Below, piece by piece: positions 46,437 through 55,566 of a stretch of DNA of 64,000 nucleotides (its first letter is position 1; each line of letters starts with the position of its first letter). The translations under genes were made by a program, and so were the position numbers. Below the pieces are notes generated by a model that did not search any database, was not told where the DNA came from, and worked only from the letters and a program-made list of their open reading frames with translations. The DNA is taken from the NCBI RefSeq assembly GCF_002214185.1, contig NZ_CP022161.1, positions 5,339,486-5,403,485 on the forward strand, written 5' to 3'. Origin of the DNA: Streptomyces capitiformicae (GTDB lineage: Bacteria > Actinomycetota > Actinomycetes > Streptomycetales > Streptomycetaceae).

Positions 46437-48494
46437 ATGATCGGGACGGGCGGGACGAGTGTGATGGCGGACGAGGACTGGATGGCCGGGGCGGGCGAGA
46501 GCGGGACGGCCCAGGGACCAGGAGGTGGCGTGGGCACCGGGCGCTCGGCGGAGAGCGAGGCGCTGGCCGTGCTCCATCGGGTCTTCGGGTACGACGCCTT
46601 CCGGGGTGAGCAGGAAGCGGTCATCGAGCATGTGGTCACGGGCGGTGACGCCGTCGTCCTGATGCCGACCGGCGGGGGAAAGTCGCTCTGCTATCAGATT
46701 CCGGCCCTGGTCAGGCCCGGCACGGGCATCGTGGTGTCGCCCCTGATCGCGCTGATGCAGGACCAGGTGGACGCGCTGCGGGCGCTGGGGGTGCGCGCCG
46801 GGTTCATGAACTCCACGCAGGACTTCGACGAGCGGCGCGTGGTCGAGGCGGAGTTCCTCGCGGGTGAGCTGGATCTGCTGTACCTCGCGCCGGAGCGGCT
46901 GCGGCTCGACGCGACGCTGGATCTCCTCGCACGCGGCAAGATCTCGGTGTTCGCGATCGACGAGGCGCACTGTGTCTCCCAGTGGGGACATGACTTCCGG
47001 CCCGACTATCTGGCCCTGTCGTTGCTGGGTGAGCGCTGGCCGGACGTACCGCGCATCGCGCTCACGGCCACCGCGACACGGGCGACGCACCGGGAGATCA
47101 CCGAGCGGCTGGCCATGCCGCGGGCACGGCACTTCGAGGCGAGCTTCGACCGGCCCAACATCCAGTACCGGATCGTGCCCAAGGCCGACCCCAAGAAGCA
47201 GTTGCTGTCCTTCCTGAGCCAGGAGCACGCCGGAGACGCGGGCATCGTCTACTGCCTGTCGCGCAACTCTGTCGAGCGGACAGCGGAGTTCCTGAGCAAG
47301 AACGGCATCGAGGCGGTGCCGTACCACGCGGGGCTCGACTCGGGTACGCGCGCGGCGCACCAGGCCCGGTTCCTGCGCGAGGAAGGGCTCGTGGTGGTCG
47401 CCACGATCGCCTTCGGGATGGGCATCGACAAGCCCGACGTGCGGTTCGTCGCCCACCTCGACCTGCCGAAGTCGGTGGAGGGTTACTACCAGGAGACCGG
47501 CCGTGCCGGGCGTGACGGGCTGCCCTCCACGGCATGGATGGCGTACGGGCTGAACGACGTCATACAGCAGCGCAAGCTCATCCAGAGCGGAGAGGGCGAC
47601 GAGGCGTTCCGCCGTCGGGCCGCCACGCACCTGGACGCCATGCTGGCGCTGTGCGAGACGGCCCAGTGCCGTCGGGGACAGCTGCTCCAGTACTTCGGAC
47701 AGGAGCCCGAGCCCGGCGGCTGCGGCAACTGCGACACCTGCCTCGTACCCCCGCAGACCTGGGACGGCACCGTCGCGGCGCAGAAGGTGCTCTCCACGGT
47801 GGTGCGCCTCCAGCGTGAGCGCGGCCAGAAGTTCGGTGCCGTCCAGATCATCGACATCCTGCTGGGGCGGCGGACCGCCAAGGTCATCCAGTTCGACCAC
47901 GACCAGCTGTCCGTCTTCGGTATCGGCGAGGAGCTGGCCGAGGGCGAATGGCGGGGCGTCGTACGGCAGTTGCTCGCGCAGGGGCTCCTTGCCGTCGAAG
48001 GGGAGTACGGCACGCTGGTGCTCACCGAGGCGAGCGGGGCGGTGTTGCGGCGTGAGCGGGAGGTGCCGCTGCGTAAGGAGCCGAAGAAGCCGGTGGCCTC
48101 GCGGGCGGGGTCGGGAGCAGCGGAGGTGTCCGGCTCCGGGCGGGGGGAGCGGAAGGCCAAGGCTGCCGTGGCCGAGCTGCCGGCGGAGTTGCTTCCCGTT
48201 TTCGAGGCTCTGCGGGCGTGGCGTGCCGAGCAGGCGCGTGAGCAGGGTGTCCCGGCGTATGTGATCTTCCACGACGCCACGCTTCGGGAGATCGCGTCGG
48301 TCGGGCCCTCGACGATCGCCGAGCTCGGCGTCATCAGCGGGATCGGCGAGAAGAAGCTGGTCACGTATGGGGAGGGGGTGTTGGGGGTGCTTGCCTCGCT
48401 GGGGGGTGCTGCTTCTTCTTCGGAGGGCGGTGCGGAGGAGGACTTCGACTGGTCGGGGGTGGAACCGGAGCCTGAGCCGGACGACTGGGTCTAG
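46437..48494 (+). CDS. recQ: ATP-dependent DNA helicase RecQ
   Basis: The 685-residue superfamily 2 helicase has [11 protein letters not shown] (77-87), [29 protein letters not shown], and helicase motif [12 protein letters not shown]. The zinc-binding RQC region follows ([11 protein letters not shown] with an upstream C), then a winged helix, and an HRDC-like C-terminus ([37 protein letters not shown]). It unwinds 3'-5' at recombination intermediates and stalled forks. The start at 46437 has GGGGGA; an internal ATG at 46464 is the alternative. It is not part of nuo, being separated by the hairpin. Confidence 0.95.
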   Translation: MIGTGGTSVMADEDWMAGAGESGTAQGPGGGVGTGRSAESEALAVLHRVFGYDAFRGEQEAVIEHVVTGGDAVVLMPTGGGKSLCYQIPALVRPGTGIVVSPLIALMQDQVDALRALGVRAGFMNSTQDFDERRVVEAEFLAGELDLLYLAPERLRLDATLDLLARGKISVFAIDEAHCVSQWGHDFRPDYLALSLLGERWPDVPRIALTATATRATHREITERLAMPRARHFEASFDRPNIQYRIVPKADPKKQLLSFLSQEHAGDAGIVYCLSRNSVERTAEFLSKNGIEAVPYHAGLDSGTRAAHQARFLREEGLVVVATIAFGMGIDKPDVRFVAHLDLPKSVEGYYQETGRAGRDGLPSTAWMAYGLNDVIQQRKLIQSGEGDEAFRRRAATHLDAMLALCETAQCRRGQLLQYFGQEPEPGGCGNCDTCLVPPQTWDGTVAAQKVLSTVVRLQRERGQKFGAVQIIDILLGRRTAKVIQFDHDQLSVFGIGEELAEGEWRGVVRQLLAQGLLAVEGEYGTLVLTEASGAVLRREREVPLRKEPKKPVASRAGSGAAEVSGSGRGERKAKAAVAELPAELLPVFEALRAWRAEQAREQGVPAYVIFHDATLREIASVGPSTIAELGVISGIGEKKLVTYGEGVLGVLASLGGAASSSEGGAEEDFDWSGVEPEPEPDDWV

Positions 48495-48743
48495 GGCGGG
48501 TTGCCTCCGGCGGTTGGCCGGGCTGCGTGCGGTTGCGTTGGGGGTCGGGGTCGTGCCGGTGCGTCTGCCCGTCGCTTGGTTCCCTGCTGTCCGGGGGCGA
48601 GGGGCTGGGGTTCTCTGGGCCGCTCTGCGCGACGGGCATGACGTACCGGCACGGTCCCTTGCGCCGTCTCGCGGCTGACCTGCCGTTGTGGTGGCCGTGC
48701 CACCCACTGTTCTCGCTGCGGGCAGTCGTGCCGCCGTCGTGTT

Positions 48744-49982
48744 CTACGTCGGTGGCAGGACCCTGCCCGTCACCTCGCCCAAGCCCACCCTTGTGCCGTT
48801 CGGGCCGGGGGCCCAGGCCGTGAGGGTTGCCTCGTCGCCGTCTTCCAGGAAGGTGCGTTTGCCGTTGGGGAGGTCCAGGGGGTCGCGGCCGTTCCAGGTG
48901 AGTTCCAGGAGGGAGCCTCGTTGGGTGGGGGAGGGGCCGCTGACGGTGCCTGAGCCGTAGAGGTCGCCGGTGCGGAGGGAGGCGCCGTTGACGGTCATGT
49001 GGGCCAGTTGTTGGGCGGCGGTCCAGTACATGGTGGAGAAGGGGGGCTCGGAGACGGTGTGGCCGTTGATGGTGACGGTGATGCGGAGGTCGTAGCCGCA
49101 GGGGTCCTCGGTGGAGTCGTCCAGGTAGGGGAGCAGGTCGTGGGTGCGGGGCGGAGGGGGCACGCGGGCCTCGTCCAGGGCGTCCAGCGGGGTGATCCAT
49201 GCCGATACGGACGTGGCGAAGGACTTGCCGAGGAAGGGGCCCAGGGGGACGTACTCCCAGGCCTGGATGTCGCGGGCGGACCAGTCGTTGAGGAGGCAGA
49301 GGCCGAAGACGTGGTCGCGGAAGGAGGAGAGGGCCACCGGGCTGCCCATGTCCGAGGGAGCTCCGACTACGAAGCCGACCTCCGCTTCGATGTCGAGGCG
49401 GGTGGACGGGCCGAAGAGCGGAGCGGAGTCCGTGGGGGCTTTGCGCTGGCCGGAGGGCCGTACCACGTCGGTACCGGAGACGACAACGGTGCCTGATCGG
49501 CCGTGGTAGCCGATGGGCAGATGCTTCCAGTTGGGGGTCAGCGGGTCCGGTGAGTCGGGGCGGAAGATCTGACCGACGTTCCGGGCGTGGTTCTCCGAGG
49601 CGTAGAAGTCGACGTAGTCGGCGACCTCGAAGGGGAGGTTGAGGGTGACGGAGGAGAGCGGGTGGAAGTGGGGGGTGATCGTTTCGCGGTGCGAGGGGAC
49701 CGTCAGCCAGGCCGTCAGGGCCCGACGGATGTCCGACCAGGCGGTGCGGCCCGCGGCGAGGAGCGGGTTGAGGGTGGGGTGGGCGAGGAGGGAGGCGTAG
49801 GGGGAGCCGAGGGCCTGTGCCGCCGCGCCCGCGTCCAGGACGTGGTCCCCGAGGCGGACCCCGACCCGGCGGGTCTCGGAGCCGGCCGGGGCGAAGACGC
49901 CGTAGGGGAGGTTGTGCGGGCCGAAGGGGTGGCCTTCGGGGACGTCGAAGGGATCGCCCTCGGGGACATCGAAGGGGGGCAT
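48744..49982 (-). CDS. fumarylacetoacetase (tyrosine/homogentisate catabolism)
   Basis: 412 residues from the ATG at 49982; a longer frame to 50033 only adds non-conserved residues. The N-terminal domain has LPYGVFAP and FDVPEG (repeated in tandem as FDVPEGDPFDVPEG). The catalytic domain has DYVDFYASENHARNVGQIFRP, IGYHGRSGTVVVSG, LDIEAEVGFVVGAPSDMG, LLNDWSARDIQAWEYVPLGPFLGKSF, and TGDLYGSGTVSGP. These match FahA, which hydrolyses fumarylacetoacetate to fumarate and acetoacetate. Metal ligands (Asp, Glu, Glu, Asp) fall in these blocks. Other homogentisate-pathway genes are not nearby. Confidence 0.93.
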   Translation of the reverse strand: MPPFDVPEGDPFDVPEGHPFGPHNLPYGVFAPAGSETRRVGVRLGDHVLDAGAAAQALGSPYASLLAHPTLNPLLAAGRTAWSDIRRALTAWLTVPSHRETITPHFHPLSSVTLNLPFEVADYVDFYASENHARNVGQIFRPDSPDPLTPNWKHLPIGYHGRSGTVVVSGTDVVRPSGQRKAPTDSAPLFGPSTRLDIEAEVGFVVGAPSDMGSPVALSSFRDHVFGLCLLNDWSARDIQAWEYVPLGPFLGKSFATSVSAWITPLDALDEARVPPPPRTHDLLPYLDDSTEDPCGYDLRITVTINGHTVSEPPFSTMYWTAAQQLAHMTVNGASLRTGDLYGSGTVSGPSPTQRGSLLELTWNGRDPLDLPNGKRTFLEDGDEATLTAWAPGPNGTRVGLGEVTGRVLPPT

Positions 49983-50175
49983 CGGGTGCTGCCTCGCTCT
50001 CGTGTGTTCCGTCGTTCCGTCTGGTCGCGGCACACGTTACGGGGGAGTGACGAGAACGGGGAGTGTCTAAAGAGTTCGCAATGTCCTGATAGGGGAGGTT
50101 CGGAGGGGAAGGTTCCGGCTTAGCTTCCTCTGGGGGACGCGGACGGGGTGGGTCCGGGTCCGGTAGGGGGGACAC

Positions 50176-51450
50176 GTGGGGGGACCCGTGGCCGGGGGTG
50201 CTCGGGGTGCGCCGATTCCCGTGGATCGGAGCGTTCCGGGGCTCATCGTGAAGTTCGGTGACTATCCGCTGCACCATGGAGGGGTGGGTGCCATCCGCAG
50301 TCTGGGGCGGCTGGGCGTGCCCATGTATGCGATCGCGGAGGACCGTTGTACACCGGCCGCCGTCTCGCGGTATCTGCGGCAGGCGTTCGTATGGCCGACT
50401 GCCGGGACCGAGGAGCCCGAGCGACTGGTGGAGGGACTGCTCGGGATCGGGCGGAAGATCGGGCGGCCGACCGTACTCATACCCACCGACGAAGAGGCCG
50501 CGGTGCTCATCGCCGAGCACCAGGACGCGCTGGCGGCGCGGTTCCTCTTTCCGTGCGTCGACGCCAAGTTGCCCCGGCGGCTCGCCAGCAAGCAGGGGCT
50601 GCACGAACTGTGCGCCGAGCACGGGATCCCCAGTCCCACGGGCGTCTTTCCGCAGTCCTACGAGGAGATCGAACGGTTCGCCGAGCGGGCGCGCTTTCCC
50701 GTGGTGGCCAAGAACCGGGAGGCGTTCGAGCGGCGCAGTCGGCCGGCGGTGAACGGGACCACGAGGATCGCCGACCGGGAGGGGCTGCTGCGGCTCGCCC
50801 GGGGGTGGGGCGAGCGGCCCGGGGTCGTCCTGCAGGAGTATCTGCCCCGCGAGGACGCCGAGGACTGGATCGTGCACGCGTACTTCGACACGGAGTCGAC
50901 GCCGCTGGCGATGTTCACCGGTGTGAAGGTGCGGTCGTGGCCGCCGCACGCGGGAATGACTGCCAATGCGTACATAGTCGATAATCCGGAACTCGCGGAT
51001 ATCGCCGCCCGTTTCATCAAACAGATCGGCTTCACCGGCGTCATCGATCTGGATCTGCGGTTCGACAGGAGGGACGGGCAGTACAAGCTTCTTGACTTCA
51101 ACCCACGGATGGGCGCGCAGTTCCGGCTCTTCGAGAACGAGGCGGGGATCGATGTCGTGCGCGCCATGCACCTTGACCTGACCGGGCGTCCGGTGCCGGA
51201 GGGGGAACAACTCGCCGGGCGTCGGTACATCGTGGAGAACATCGACCTGGCCGCCCTGCTCGCCTACCGGCGCAGTGGGTACACGACGCCGCACGCGCCG
51301 GCTCGCGCGAGCGGTACGGAACTGGCGTGGTTCGCGGGTGACGACCCGCTGCCGTTCCTCACGATGCTGGCGCGCTTCGTACGGCCGGGGGCGAAACACC
51401 TCCATCAGCTATGGCGTGCCAGGCGATCAGCGACAGCCGGCAGGACCTAG
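50176..51450 (+). CDS. ATP-grasp ligase-like protein
   Basis: The 424-residue protein (GTG start behind GGGGGG) begins with a PurK/carbamoyl-phosphate-type pre-ATP-grasp domain (IVKFGDYPLHHGGVGAIRSLGRLGVPMYAI). An ATP-grasp fold follows: PVVAKNREAFERR for nucleotide binding, VVLQEYLPREDAEDW, and the metal-binding LLDFNPRMGAQFRLF, where the usual Glu-x-Asn is Asp-Phe-Asn. Such enzymes ligate a carboxylate to an amine or thiol through an acyl phosphate. The next gene, 88 bases on, is a flavoenzyme, and the two look like one transcription unit. The product is unknown; a peptide- or amide-type metabolite is one possibility. Confidence 0.8.
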   Translation: MGGPVAGGARGAPIPVDRSVPGLIVKFGDYPLHHGGVGAIRSLGRLGVPMYAIAEDRCTPAAVSRYLRQAFVWPTAGTEEPERLVEGLLGIGRKIGRPTVLIPTDEEAAVLIAEHQDALAARFLFPCVDAKLPRRLASKQGLHELCAEHGIPSPTGVFPQSYEEIERFAERARFPVVAKNREAFERRSRPAVNGTTRIADREGLLRLARGWGERPGVVLQEYLPREDAEDWIVHAYFDTESTPLAMFTGVKVRSWPPHAGMTANAYIVDNPELADIAARFIKQIGFTGVIDLDLRFDRRDGQYKLLDFNPRMGAQFRLFENEAGIDVVRAMHLDLTGRPVPEGEQLAGRRYIVENIDLAALLAYRRSGYTTPHAPARASGTELAWFAGDDPLPFLTMLARFVRPGAKHLHQLWRARRSATAGRT

Positions 51451-51538
51451 TAGGGCTTGGTAGGGCCCATAGGGCTCATGGTTCCCCGTAGGCATGACTC
51501 ACACGAAGTAGGCACATCGCGTCCTGGGGAGGGACTTC

Positions 51539-52741
51539 GTGATTCAACCGGTAGCAGTGGTCGGTGCGGGGCCGTTCGGCCTGTCCACCGCCGCGCATCT
51601 GCGGGCCCAGGGAATTCCGGTCCGCGTCTTCGGTGAACCCATGGTGAGCTGGCGGGACAACATGCCGGCCGGGATGCTGTTGAAGTCGACCCCGGTGGCG
51701 TCGAACATCGACGCCCCGCAGCGCGGTCACACCCTGCTCGACTACTGCGATGTGGCGGGGATACGGCGCCTGGTAGCCGACGAGGACATCATTCCGGTGG
51801 AGACCTTCATCTCCTACGGGGAGTGGTTCCAGCAGCGGTTCGTGCCCGAGCTGGAGAGGGTGCGGGTCGTGTCCGTGGACCGGAACAAGGGGGGCGGCTT
51901 CGAACTGAAGCTGGACTCGGGCGAGTTGTTCGCGGCGCGGGCCGTCGCGGTGGCGAGCGGGCTGTTCGGGCTCGCGCATGTGCCGGGCGAGCTGGCGCGG
52001 GCGGCCGTCGACGGACCCACCCCCACAGGGCCCCTCTCCCACAGTTCCCAGCACCATGACCTGAGTCGGTTCGCCGGCAAGGAGCTGATCGTCGTGGGCG
52101 CGGGCCAGTCCGCCCTGGAGACGGGGGTGTTGGCGGCCGAGGCGGGCGCACGGGTGCGGGTCGTTGCGCGCGGGCGGGGGGCCGTGGCCTTTGGCGCACC
52201 TCCCTGGAAGCAGCCCAGGTTTCGCCCCGAATCGCCGTTCGGGCGGGCCTTTTCGCTGTGGGCGCTCAGTTATTACCCGCAGCCGTACCGGTATCTGCCT
52301 GCCGGCGCACGCCACTACCTGGTCCGCCGGGTGCTCGGGCCGCTGGGCGCGTGGTGGTTGCGTGAGCGGTTCGAGGGGCGGGTGGAAGTGCGGGAAGTCG
52401 CGCGGATCGTGCGGGCGGGCGCCGTCGACGGACGGCCGCTGTTGGCCGTTCAGGGCCATGACGGCCGTATCGAGGAGTTGGGCGCCGACCACGTCATCGC
52501 GGCGACCGGGTATCGCGTCGACCTCGGGGCGATGGGGTTCCTCGGGCATGAGCTGCGTACGGAGCTGGCTGTGAGCCGGGGTGCGCCGGTGCTGGGGGCC
52601 GGGTTCCGGTCGTCGATACCGGGGTTGTACTTCACGGGGTTGCCGGCGGCGGCGTCGTACGGACCGGTGATGCGGTTCGTGTGTGGGACGGAGTTCGCAT
52701 CGCCGCGGTTGGCTCGGCATTTGGCTGCGGCGCATGGATGA
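51539..52741 (+). CDS. FAD/NAD(P)-dependent monooxygenase-like flavoprotein
   Basis: The 400-residue protein (GTG start, GGGAGGGA upstream) has two Rossmann motifs: VAVVGAGPFGLSTAAHLRAQG for FAD at about 5-25 and LIVVGAGQSALETGVLAAEAGARVRVVARG for NAD(P)H near 182-212. The ATGYR motif (HVIAATGYRVDL) follows, as in flavin-containing and N-hydroxylating monooxygenases. It lacks the full FxGxxxHxxxW Baeyer-Villiger fingerprint. Co-transcription with an ATP-grasp ligase suggests that both act on one small molecule, which cannot be named from sequence. Confidence 0.8.
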   Translation: MIQPVAVVGAGPFGLSTAAHLRAQGIPVRVFGEPMVSWRDNMPAGMLLKSTPVASNIDAPQRGHTLLDYCDVAGIRRLVADEDIIPVETFISYGEWFQQRFVPELERVRVVSVDRNKGGGFELKLDSGELFAARAVAVASGLFGLAHVPGELARAAVDGPTPTGPLSHSSQHHDLSRFAGKELIVVGAGQSALETGVLAAEAGARVRVVARGRGAVAFGAPPWKQPRFRPESPFGRAFSLWALSYYPQPYRYLPAGARHYLVRRVLGPLGAWWLRERFEGRVEVREVARIVRAGAVDGRPLLAVQGHDGRIEELGADHVIAATGYRVDLGAMGFLGHELRTELAVSRGAPVLGAGFRSSIPGLYFTGLPAAASYGPVMRFVCGTEFASPRLARHLAAAHG

Positions 52742-52890
52742 GGGGCGTGCACAGTGATCAAGTCCCGCTGACTGCCGTTCGAGAAAGGGTGTTGATCCGT
52801 TGACCATGGAGGGCTGTGAGGCTGTCGAGGGGTCGGACGTCGTCCGGTTCCCGTCGAACCGATGGGGCGTGACATCCGTATTCTCTGATC

Positions 52891-53730
52891 ATGGCCGCTC
52901 CCACCGCATATTCACTCATCGCCACTGACCTGGACGGAACGCTCCTACGCAGTGACGACACGCTCTCCGACCGGTCCCTCGCCGCGCTGGTGCGGGCCAC
53001 GGAGGCCGGTGCTCACCACCTCGTGGTGACAGGGCGGCCGGCGCCGAGAGTCCGCCCGCTGCTGGAGGACCTCGGCGGCAGGGGGCTCGCGGTGTGCGGA
53101 CAGGGCGCGCAGTTGTACGACCATGGCGCGGACAGGCTGCTCTGGTCCGTCACCCTGGACCGGGAGTTGGCAGAGACAGCGCTCGGCAAGATCGAGGCCG
53201 AGGTCGGACAGGTGTACGCGGCTGTCGACCAGGACGGGGTCGACGGCCTCACCCTGATCGAGCCCGGCTACCTCATGCCGCACCCCACGCTGCCCGCCGT
53301 ACGCGTGCCGCGCCGGGACGACCTGTGGTGCGAGCCGATCAGCAAGGTGCTGGTGCGCCATCCATGCCTGTCCGACGACGAGTTGGCCTCGGCAGCGCGC
53401 ATGGCGGTCGGTTCGCTGGCGACGGTCACCATGTCGGGGCCCGGCACCGTTGAACTGCAGCCATGCGGCATCACCAAGGCGACAGGCCTCGCCCTGGCCG
53501 CCGAGCACCTCGGACTGAGCCCGGCCCAGACCATCGCCTTCGGTGACATGCCCAACGACATCCCGATGTTCGACTGGGCCGCGCACGGGGTCGCCATGGC
53601 CAACGCCCACCCCGAACTCAAGGCCGTGGCCGACGAGGTGACCCTTTCGAACGAGGAGGACGGGATCGCGGTGGTGCTGGAGAAGCTGTTCGCCCCGGTG
53701 CGTCGCCCAGGGCCCGTGTCCGCGGGATGA
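52891..53730 (+). CDS. HAD-family phosphatase (Cof type)
   Basis: The 279-residue protein has motif I DLDGTLL with catalytic Asp13 and Asp15, motif II VVTGRP, a conserved Lys in the GITKATGLALAAEHLGL segment, and motif IV GDMPNDIPMFDWA. A large C2-type cap lies between about residues 85 and 190, as in Cof/YidA sugar-phosphate phosphatases. The substrate is probably a small phosphorylated metabolite. It is preceded by a 149-base gap and followed at its stop codon by a strong hairpin. Confidence 0.88.
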   Translation: MAAPTAYSLIATDLDGTLLRSDDTLSDRSLAALVRATEAGAHHLVVTGRPAPRVRPLLEDLGGRGLAVCGQGAQLYDHGADRLLWSVTLDRELAETALGKIEAEVGQVYAAVDQDGVDGLTLIEPGYLMPHPTLPAVRVPRRDDLWCEPISKVLVRHPCLSDDELASAARMAVGSLATVTMSGPGTVELQPCGITKATGLALAAEHLGLSPAQTIAFGDMPNDIPMFDWAAHGVAMANAHPELKAVADEVTLSNEEDGIAVVLEKLFAPVRRPGPVSAG

Positions 53731-53748
53731 CCCGCCGACACGGGCCCT
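53709..53748. terminator. bidirectional terminator overlapping the HAD gene stop
   Basis: Outer arms AGGGCCCGTGTC (53709-53720) and GACACGGGCCCT (53737-53748) pair perfectly, and inner GCGGG (53722-53726) pairs with CCCGC (53731-53735) around ATGA. The hairpin contains the last seven codons of the HAD phosphatase gene and lies 28 bases past the converging LysM/SLT gene, so it can serve both. Confidence 0.85.
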
Positions 53749-53775
53749 GGCCCCGGTCTTTCCTCGGTCCGGACC

Positions 53776-54540
53776 TCAGTACGGGCCGAACACGTTGTCG
53801 ATCGAGCCGTACCTCGCGGCGGCGTAGTTGCACGCCGCCGTGATGTTCGCGACCGGGTCGTAGGGGTCGTACGCCGTGCCCGCGACGTGGTACGCGGCGA
53901 AGGTCGGGTCGATGACCTGGAGCAGGCCCTTCGACGGGGTGCCCGCGGCGGCGTTGGAGTCCCAGTTGTTGATGGCCTGCGGATTGCCCGACGACTCGCG
54001 CATGATGTTGCGGTAAATCCCGTCGTATGTACCTGGAATTCCCTTTTGATCCATGATGTCCAGTGCCTCGCGGATCCATCCGTCGAGGTCGTTCGTGTAC
54101 GTCTTGACCGACGCGGGCGTCGTCGTGGCGCCCTGGCTCGATGCGTCGGAGGCGGAGGGCTTCGAGGAAGCGGACGCCTTCGTGGACTTCACCTTCAGCT
54201 TCAGCCCCGGGCGGATCAGTTGCGGGTCGTTGCCGACGGCCGCGCGATTGTCCTGGTAGAGCCGCTTCCAGCCGCCGCTCGTGCCGTACTTCCGTGCGAT
54301 CGAGGAGAGCGTGTCGCCGGAGGCCACGGTGTGCGTGAGGGACTTGGCCTGAGCCGCGGCCGGCGCGGACCGCGGGGCCGCCTGTACGGAGGTGGCGGCG
54401 GCCTGGGTGGGCTGGGCGGCGCTCGCGGTCGTCGCGGCCGTGAGCGGCAGGGCGAGTGCGGCCCCGCCCGTGCCGAGGGTGATGATGCCACGGGTGAGCG
54501 GATTGGTTCTGGGGCGGCGGTGTTTGCCTCGTCCGGGCAT
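53776..54540 (-). CDS. secreted LysM + lytic-transglycosylase-fold cell-wall hydrolase (SwlC-like)
   Basis: 254 residues from the ATG at 54540, which follows GGAGAGGA. A long signal peptide (RGIITLGTGGAALALPLTAATTASA) ends near residue 41. LysM occupies about 69-117 (THTVASGDTLSSIARKYG...LIRPGLKLKV), a Ser/Ala/Lys linker follows, and the SLT domain runs about 145-254 with catalytic-type Glu182 in YRNIMRESSGNPQAINNWDSNAA and NITAACNYAAARYGS at the end. It should cleave glycan strands of peptidoglycan during growth or sporulation. Its mRNA leader is a c-di-AMP riboswitch, as known for Streptomyces cell-wall lytic genes such as rpfA. Confidence 0.93.
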   Translation of the reverse strand: MPGRGKHRRPRTNPLTRGIITLGTGGAALALPLTAATTASAAQPTQAAATSVQAAPRSAPAAAQAKSLTHTVASGDTLSSIARKYGTSGGWKRLYQDNRAAVGNDPQLIRPGLKLKVKSTKASASSKPSASDASSQGATTTPASVKTYTNDLDGWIREALDIMDQKGIPGTYDGIYRNIMRESSGNPQAINNWDSNAAAGTPSKGLLQVIDPTFAAYHVAGTAYDPYDPVANITAACNYAAARYGSIDNVFGPY

Positions 54541-54547
54541 GGTGGAT

Positions 54548-54832
54548 TCCTCTCCGGCGCCTGCGAGGTGAGCTGTCGGGTTCGGGCGGGAGGTGCCCGG
54601 CCGCGCGCGTCGTCCGGCGATCGCGGTGCGTGCTGCGTTCGCGGTGCGTGCTGCGTTCGCTGTGTGTACTGCGTTCGCTGTGCGCACTGCGCGCGACTTC
54701 ACCCCTAGCCGGTCCTGATGGGGAAAGTCGGACCGGCGGCTTACCTGGGTCCCCCGCTCCTGCCGTGCGCGGATGAGTGGTGATGGGTGGGGAGTCCGGG
54801 CGGTGGCAGGATTCGGCGATCCGTCCGGACGG
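54548..54832 (-). promoter_or_regulatory. ydaO-type c-di-AMP riboswitch
   Basis: In the minus-strand leader the conserved blocks of this class occur in order: GCCGAATCCTGCC (54805-54817), GGCAGGAGCGGGGGACCCAG (54745-54764), GGGGTGAA (54698-54705), and GCCCGAACCCGACAGCTCAC with CTCGCAGGCG (54558-54587), ending about 15 bases before the start codon. This class is an OFF switch: bound c-di-AMP lowers expression of cell-wall hydrolases. TTGTTC (54863-54868) and CATACG (54841-54846), 16 bases apart, form a weak candidate promoter. Exact ends are estimated. Confidence 0.88.
54621..54692 (-). repeat. 18-bp tandem repeat inside the riboswitch
   Basis: Four 18-bp units (plus-strand form TCGCGGTGCGTGCTGCGT) fill the span between the GGGGTGAA block and the 3' conserved block of the c-di-AMP riboswitch. 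The first two units are identical and the last two vary at three to five bases. They occupy a position that is normally a variable-length peripheral loop. Confidence 0.85.
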
Positions 54833-54840
54833 GGTGTGAA

Positions 54841-55566
54841 CGTATGCGAGAGCACACGATTGGAACAAGCCCCGACTTTGTGGATTGATGTTGTTGACCT
54901 TGACTTTGTCGGATATGCGCCGGGGTTTCGGGCGGATTGTGGAGCTCAACTTGCCTTCAGCAAACGGGAAATCGGCGGGAGTGGGGGAGGGGTGATGTCG
55001 GGTGTGCGTGACTCAACTCACGGGAGGAGTCGGGTGAAGTGAGGGCTATGCCGCAATTCGGTCAACTCGGGCTGAAGGGAGGGGGTGGTGCGAGGGGGGA
55101 GCGGGAGGGTTGCGTGAAGGGTTCGGCACGGGGCCGGGAGAGGTTCCGGTCGGCCGTGTGCGGTGGGCGTCCCCGGGGGAGAGTCGGGTACTCGGGCCGG
55201 GTCGGCGTGCGTGCCCGCGCGTCTACGGACGGATGCGCGTCGCGTGTCGACGGAACGGTGCGCGTCGCGTGTCGACGGAACGGTGCGCGTCGCGTGTCGA
55301 CGGAACGGTGCGCGTCGCGTGTCGACGGAACGGTGCACGTCGCGCGTCGGTGGATACGGCCGCGTATCAGTGGATCAAGAATATTGCGAGCCTGGTCCCA
55401 TACCGCCCGGGCCGAACCCCTGGGTGCTCGTGGTGATCGAAAGGTGACCGGATACGCTGACTCGGGTGATGGCAGCGACAGATCGACAAACCATGTCATC
55501 GACCGTGAGACCGACCTAGACCGACCGTGTGACCGTCAGTAGGCGTCAGCAGACAGGAGAACCCTC
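54841..55566. other. gene-free stretch upstream of the polyprenyl synthase gene
   Basis: No supported gene is present. The left part holds the candidate promoter of the riboswitch transcript. The middle is G-rich on the plus strand, and the right part holds the 25-bp array at 55236-55360. AGGAG at 55553-55557 is the ribosome site of the polyprenyl synthase gene. Confidence 0.6.
55236..55360. repeat. 25-bp tandem repeat
   Basis: Four near-perfect head-to-tail copies of a 25-bp unit (starting CGCGTCGCGTGTCGACGGAA and ending CGGTG) span 55236-55335, with a fifth diverged copy to 55360. Each unit contains GTCGAC and CGCG palindromes. It lies about 207 bases upstream of the polyprenyl synthase start. 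Confidence 0.9.
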
